Below, in pieces: positions 61,841 through 64,000 of a stretch of 64,000 nucleotides of DNA (position 1 is its first letter; the number at the start of each line of letters is the position of its first letter). The DNA is taken from contig NZ_CP095053.1 of assembly GCF_022921095.1 (NCBI RefSeq), positions 3,452,501 to 3,516,500 of the forward strand, in the 5' to 3' direction. The translations under genes were made by a program, and so were the position numbers. The notes under the pieces were generated by a model. It ran no database searches. It was not told the DNA's origin and saw nothing but the letters and a program-made list of their open reading frames with translations. This DNA comes from Hymenobacter aerilatus. GTDB taxonomy: Bacteria > Bacteroidota > Bacteroidia > Cytophagales > Hymenobacteraceae.

Positions 61841-61974
61841 AGCACAAAAAACCGGCTGTCATCCTGAGCAGCGCGAAGGACCTTCTCACGTGTGAACGAC
61901 TGACGTAACAACGACTCGTTCTACCGTGAGAAGGTCCTTCGCGCTGCTCAGGATGACAGCCGGTTTTTTGTGCT
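61841..61974. repeat. R1-family element with 50-bp perfect arms
   Basis: Arms at 61841-61890 and 61925-61974 are fully complementary over 50 bp with a 34-bp loop. The outer part (GCACAAAAAACCGG / CCGGTTTTTTGTGC) also makes a bidirectional terminator between nuoN and the convergent exonuclease gene, which ends at the last base of the arm. Confidence 0.93.
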
Positions 61975-62783
61975 TACGCCACTTGCATTTTCACGTCGGG
62001 CCAGGGCATATGGGTAAGCTGCACCGTCGACCATAGCTCCCGTTGCCCATTGAGGTGCAACAGCACGCGGGCCGTGGTTTCCACGTCTTTCTGACAATAG
62101 GTAACGATGCGCGCCAGGTTCTTTTCTCGCCAGTACACCTCCCCTACCTGCGAGCCGTCGATATCATCTTTGGGTGATGGAATATTGAAGGCACCAGCCA
62201 ATAAGGCCAGCGACGTGTACCCTTTGTTGTCGCCAAACTTCCACATGTCCATCGTATCGAGCAGGTGAGGCAGGTCCCAAGGCTTATAGCCGGCAATGTC
62301 GAGCATGGGGGGTAGGGAGATGCCGCAGATGACCATGCGGCGGCCTAAGTAGGCGTAATCAAACTCGCGGCCATTGTGGGCGCACAGGAAATAGCCATCG
62401 GGCGAAGCGCCGGGGAAACGGCTGCGCAGGTCGCCGAAGGGTTTGTGGCGGTCCAGCAAGTCAGCAAAGCCTTTCAGCACCACGCATTCGTCATCGTCGG
62501 CGAAGGACTTCACCCGAAACTCCAGTGTTTCATCGGGCAGCATCCGGAAGAAGCCTACTGAGATGCACACGATTTTGCCAAACTCAGCGTATAGCCCGGC
62601 GTTGCCAAATAATTCACTGGTTGTTTTGCCCTCCGTAATTTCGCGCTGGTGCCTCTTGCCACAAAACGTATCCCATAACGCTTGCCGCTCGGTGCTTAGC
62701 TTGCTGTGACAATCTTCGCAAGGAACCGTTTCTATATCAACAAGAAAGACCTTTGTCAGGTCGACGTGACGGAGGGCATTCAT
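61974..62783 (-). CDS. Predicted 3'-5' exonuclease (PolB-like, DEDD fold)
   Basis: 269 residues. The DEDD exonuclease residues are visible: Asp16 and Glu18 (VFLVDIETVP), Asp in AHNGREFDYAYLGRRM and Asp in TYCQKDVETT. It matches the PolB-like 3'-5' exonuclease family found as a stand-alone protein in Bacteroidota; the substrate is unknown. CEDCH near the N-terminus is a small Cys pair. Confidence 0.85.
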   Translation of the reverse strand: MNALRHVDLTKVFLVDIETVPCEDCHSKLSTERQALWDTFCGKRHQREITEGKTTSELFGNAGLYAEFGKIVCISVGFFRMLPDETLEFRVKSFADDDECVVLKGFADLLDRHKPFGDLRSRFPGASPDGYFLCAHNGREFDYAYLGRRMVICGISLPPMLDIAGYKPWDLPHLLDTMDMWKFGDNKGYTSLALLAGAFNIPSPKDDIDGSQVGEVYWREKNLARIVTYCQKDVETTARVLLHLNGQRELWSTVQLTHMPWPDVKMQVA

Positions 62784-62859
62784 ACCAGCCGGAAATTATT
62801 GGGTAGGGAGACTACTGCCGAAGATAGGAGTTTCGGGCTGATCCATCCCAAAATGTCCA

Positions 62860-63519
62860 TTACCCTAGTGTCTTCTCTTGTTGGCGGTACACGGCGTAGG
62901 AGTACCCATAAGTGATGACCACCGAAGTTAGAATGAAAGTGACCAACAGAATATTAGCGACTCTAGCAGATACTATCACTGTAGCCACCATTGCTATCAT
63001 TCCTGACCAGAAAAACAACCGCCCGCCCAGCCGGTGGGTTTTCTCCCATATCGCAGGAAATTCCAGTGCCCACGGCGTCCGGATGCCCACAAAGTAGTTG
63101 GGCCGAACTGTTGTGAGATAGTTGCCGAGCAGTGCGAAGAAAATGCTTAGTGCCAGCGCTCCTCCTTTTCCCATCATTGTACCAGGATGCAGGGCTGCGT
63201 ATAAGCTCATGCAGACGAATACGCTCAAACCAGCTACCAAAGTCAGGCGGAGTTTCTGAAAGTTAGTAGCAACGCTATCTACGCGCCGCTTTGGGTCAAA
63301 GCGTGGCAACCACGTCAGCAGCAGATAGATGCCAAGCGGCATTGCTGCACACAGCCACCACATCGATTCCTTGGCGGTAAAGCCATTTGGCAACCCGTTT
63401 ATATCGAAGTGGGTAGGGATTTGCGCGGGCAACTCGCTCCATACCACTACCAGATAAATAGTAGGCAATAGCAGTAATACCAACGTCAGCAAATGCCAGA
63501 AGGAAAGGTTTGTTTTCAT
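62860..63519 (-). CDS. SdpI-family membrane protein
   Basis: 219 residues, about six membrane segments. SELPAQIPTHFDINGLPNGF is the DUF1648-type opening; NYLTTVRPNYFVGIRTPWAL and EKTHRLGGRLFFWSGMIAMV are the SdpI signature. In Bacillus subtilis SdpI gives immunity to the SdpC toxin and senses it for its repressor SdpR. Here it sits 39 bp after an SdpR-like repressor gene; there is no visible sdpC-like toxin gene nearby. Confidence 0.88.
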   Translation of the reverse strand: MKTNLSFWHLLTLVLLLLPTIYLVVVWSELPAQIPTHFDINGLPNGFTAKESMWWLCAAMPLGIYLLLTWLPRFDPKRRVDSVATNFQKLRLTLVAGLSVFVCMSLYAALHPGTMMGKGGALALSIFFALLGNYLTTVRPNYFVGIRTPWALEFPAIWEKTHRLGGRLFFWSGMIAMVATVIVSARVANILLVTFILTSVVITYGYSYAVYRQQEKTLG

Positions 63520-63558
63520 AGAAGAGTTAGGATAGTATGTAGCAATGACAAGAACAGA

Positions 63559-63813
63559 TTATGCTTTAAACTGCATCAGCCACCCGATAATCTCATCAAA
63601 CACCGTCATGTTCAGCGTATAGGTCACGAACTGGCCCTGCTTGTCGCTGGTGACGAGGTCGGCTTGGCGGAGGAGGTCGAGGTGGTGGCTGATGGTGGGC
63701 TTGGAGAAATGGAAAGCCTCAGCAATGTCGCCGGCCGTACGGGGACCTTCGCGGAGCAGCTCCAGAATGGCGCGGCGGGTAGGGTCATTAAGAGCTTTGA
63801 AAAGAGCGTTCAA
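63559..63813 (-). CDS. SdpR-like ArsR-family autorepressor
   Basis: 84 residues. A winged helix with LFKALNDPTRRAILELLREG, TAGDIAEAFHFSKPTISHHL and LRQADLVTSDKQGQFVTYTL; no metal-binding Cys. The short form and the phrase NMTVFDEIIGWLMQFK at the C-terminus fit the SdpR autorepressor family. A 26-bp-arm-total palindrome begins 8 bp before the start codon. Operon with the SdpI-like gene. Confidence 0.9.
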   Translation of the reverse strand: MNALFKALNDPTRRAILELLREGPRTAGDIAEAFHFSKPTISHHLDLLRQADLVTSDKQGQFVTYTLNMTVFDEIIGWLMQFKA

Positions 63814-63820
63814 GTAGCAG

Positions 63821-63852
63821 TTTTATATTTAGACAAATATCTAAATATAAAA
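63821..63852 (-). promoter_or_regulatory. Perfect 13-bp-arm operator of the sdpRI-like operon
   Basis: TTTTATATTTAGA - CAAATA - TCTAAATATAAAA, 7 bp upstream of the ATG at 63813. It is very AT-rich in a GC-rich genome. Its symmetry fits a dimeric ArsR-family protein. Confidence 0.8.
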
Positions 63853-64000
63853 TCGGAAGCATAGCCTTTTAAGAAAAAGTTTCTTGTAGTCTGACGCATT
63901 GTACTGCGTACGGACAATGTTCGGGTTTGCACGCCCCTACCCTGAATCCATGTGAGGCCGTAGCGGTTTCGTACTCAAGCTGCTGCTACCACATCGATTA

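Noticed and set aside
1..64000. CRISPR array, tRNA, rRNA, integron or prophage
   Set aside because: No regularly spaced direct repeats, no cloverleaf or rRNA-like stretch, and no integrase, transposase or phage structural gene was recognised.

Overview
The window looks like chromosome of a GC-rich member of the Bacteroidota, most likely Hymenobacter or a close relative (Hymenobacteraceae). This is inferred from gene content and signals, not from a marker gene. It carries a TonB-dependent receptor, two secreted S9 peptidases, an M1 peptidase and GH20/GH30/GH43-type secreted enzymes. Complex I genes run in the order nuoA-N with separate nuoC and nuoD and a short NuoG. Bacteroidota-type -7 boxes (TAnnTTTG) stand before several genes, and Shine-Dalgarno sequences are largely absent. 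No rRNA, tRNA, CRISPR array, transposase or prophage was seen.

Layout. 1-5972: start of a NUDIX gene cut by the window edge, a TonB-dependent receptor with a ModE-like regulator and a ModE-box-like palindrome between them, and an S9 peptidase. 6281-9504: GH43-like hydrolase, glycine-zipper protein, nitroreductase, 2-hydroxyacid dehydrogenase. 9781-16310: a co-oriented cluster (GH20 hexosaminidase, GntP permease, RidA, D-serine dehydratase/D-threonine aldolase-like enzyme, M19 dipeptidase) that reads as a route for D-amino acids and wall-derived material. 16400-23354: unknown protein, a 37-residue membrane peptide, DUF72 protein, prolyl oligopeptidase, lipoprotein, an ion-channel pseudogene and a tandem pair of membrane proteins. 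23459-24957: an AT-rich island with a GT25 glycosyltransferase and a membrane protein. 25126-30097: clpB followed by four related secreted/membrane proteins, with a decayed copy of the clpB 3' end and its terminator between two of them.

30542-46372: GH1-like hydrolase plus dTDP-4-dehydrorhamnose reductase-like protein, GT2, HupE/UreJ, M1 peptidase, PH-domain protein, GH30 lipoprotein, NDH-2, carboxypeptidase-regulatory-like protein, ArsR-type regulator, thioredoxin-like ferredoxin, HAD phosphatase, PruA and Uma2 nuclease. 46501-61831: a full 14-subunit complex I set, split between nuoJ and nuoK by two oppositely oriented genes (an ECF sigma factor and a small membrane protein). 61974-63813: a PolB-like exonuclease and an SdpI/SdpR-type pair with a perfect palindromic operator candidate.

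A striking background feature is the density and variety of intergenic inverted repeats: about nine hairpin families, including a perfect 68-bp palindrome and an element with 50-bp perfect arms. Many of the gaps inside the nuo cluster hold one. The best leads for new biology are the ModE-box/TonB receptor arrangement, the sdpRI-like operator, the interrupted nuo locus and the clpB-tail duplication.
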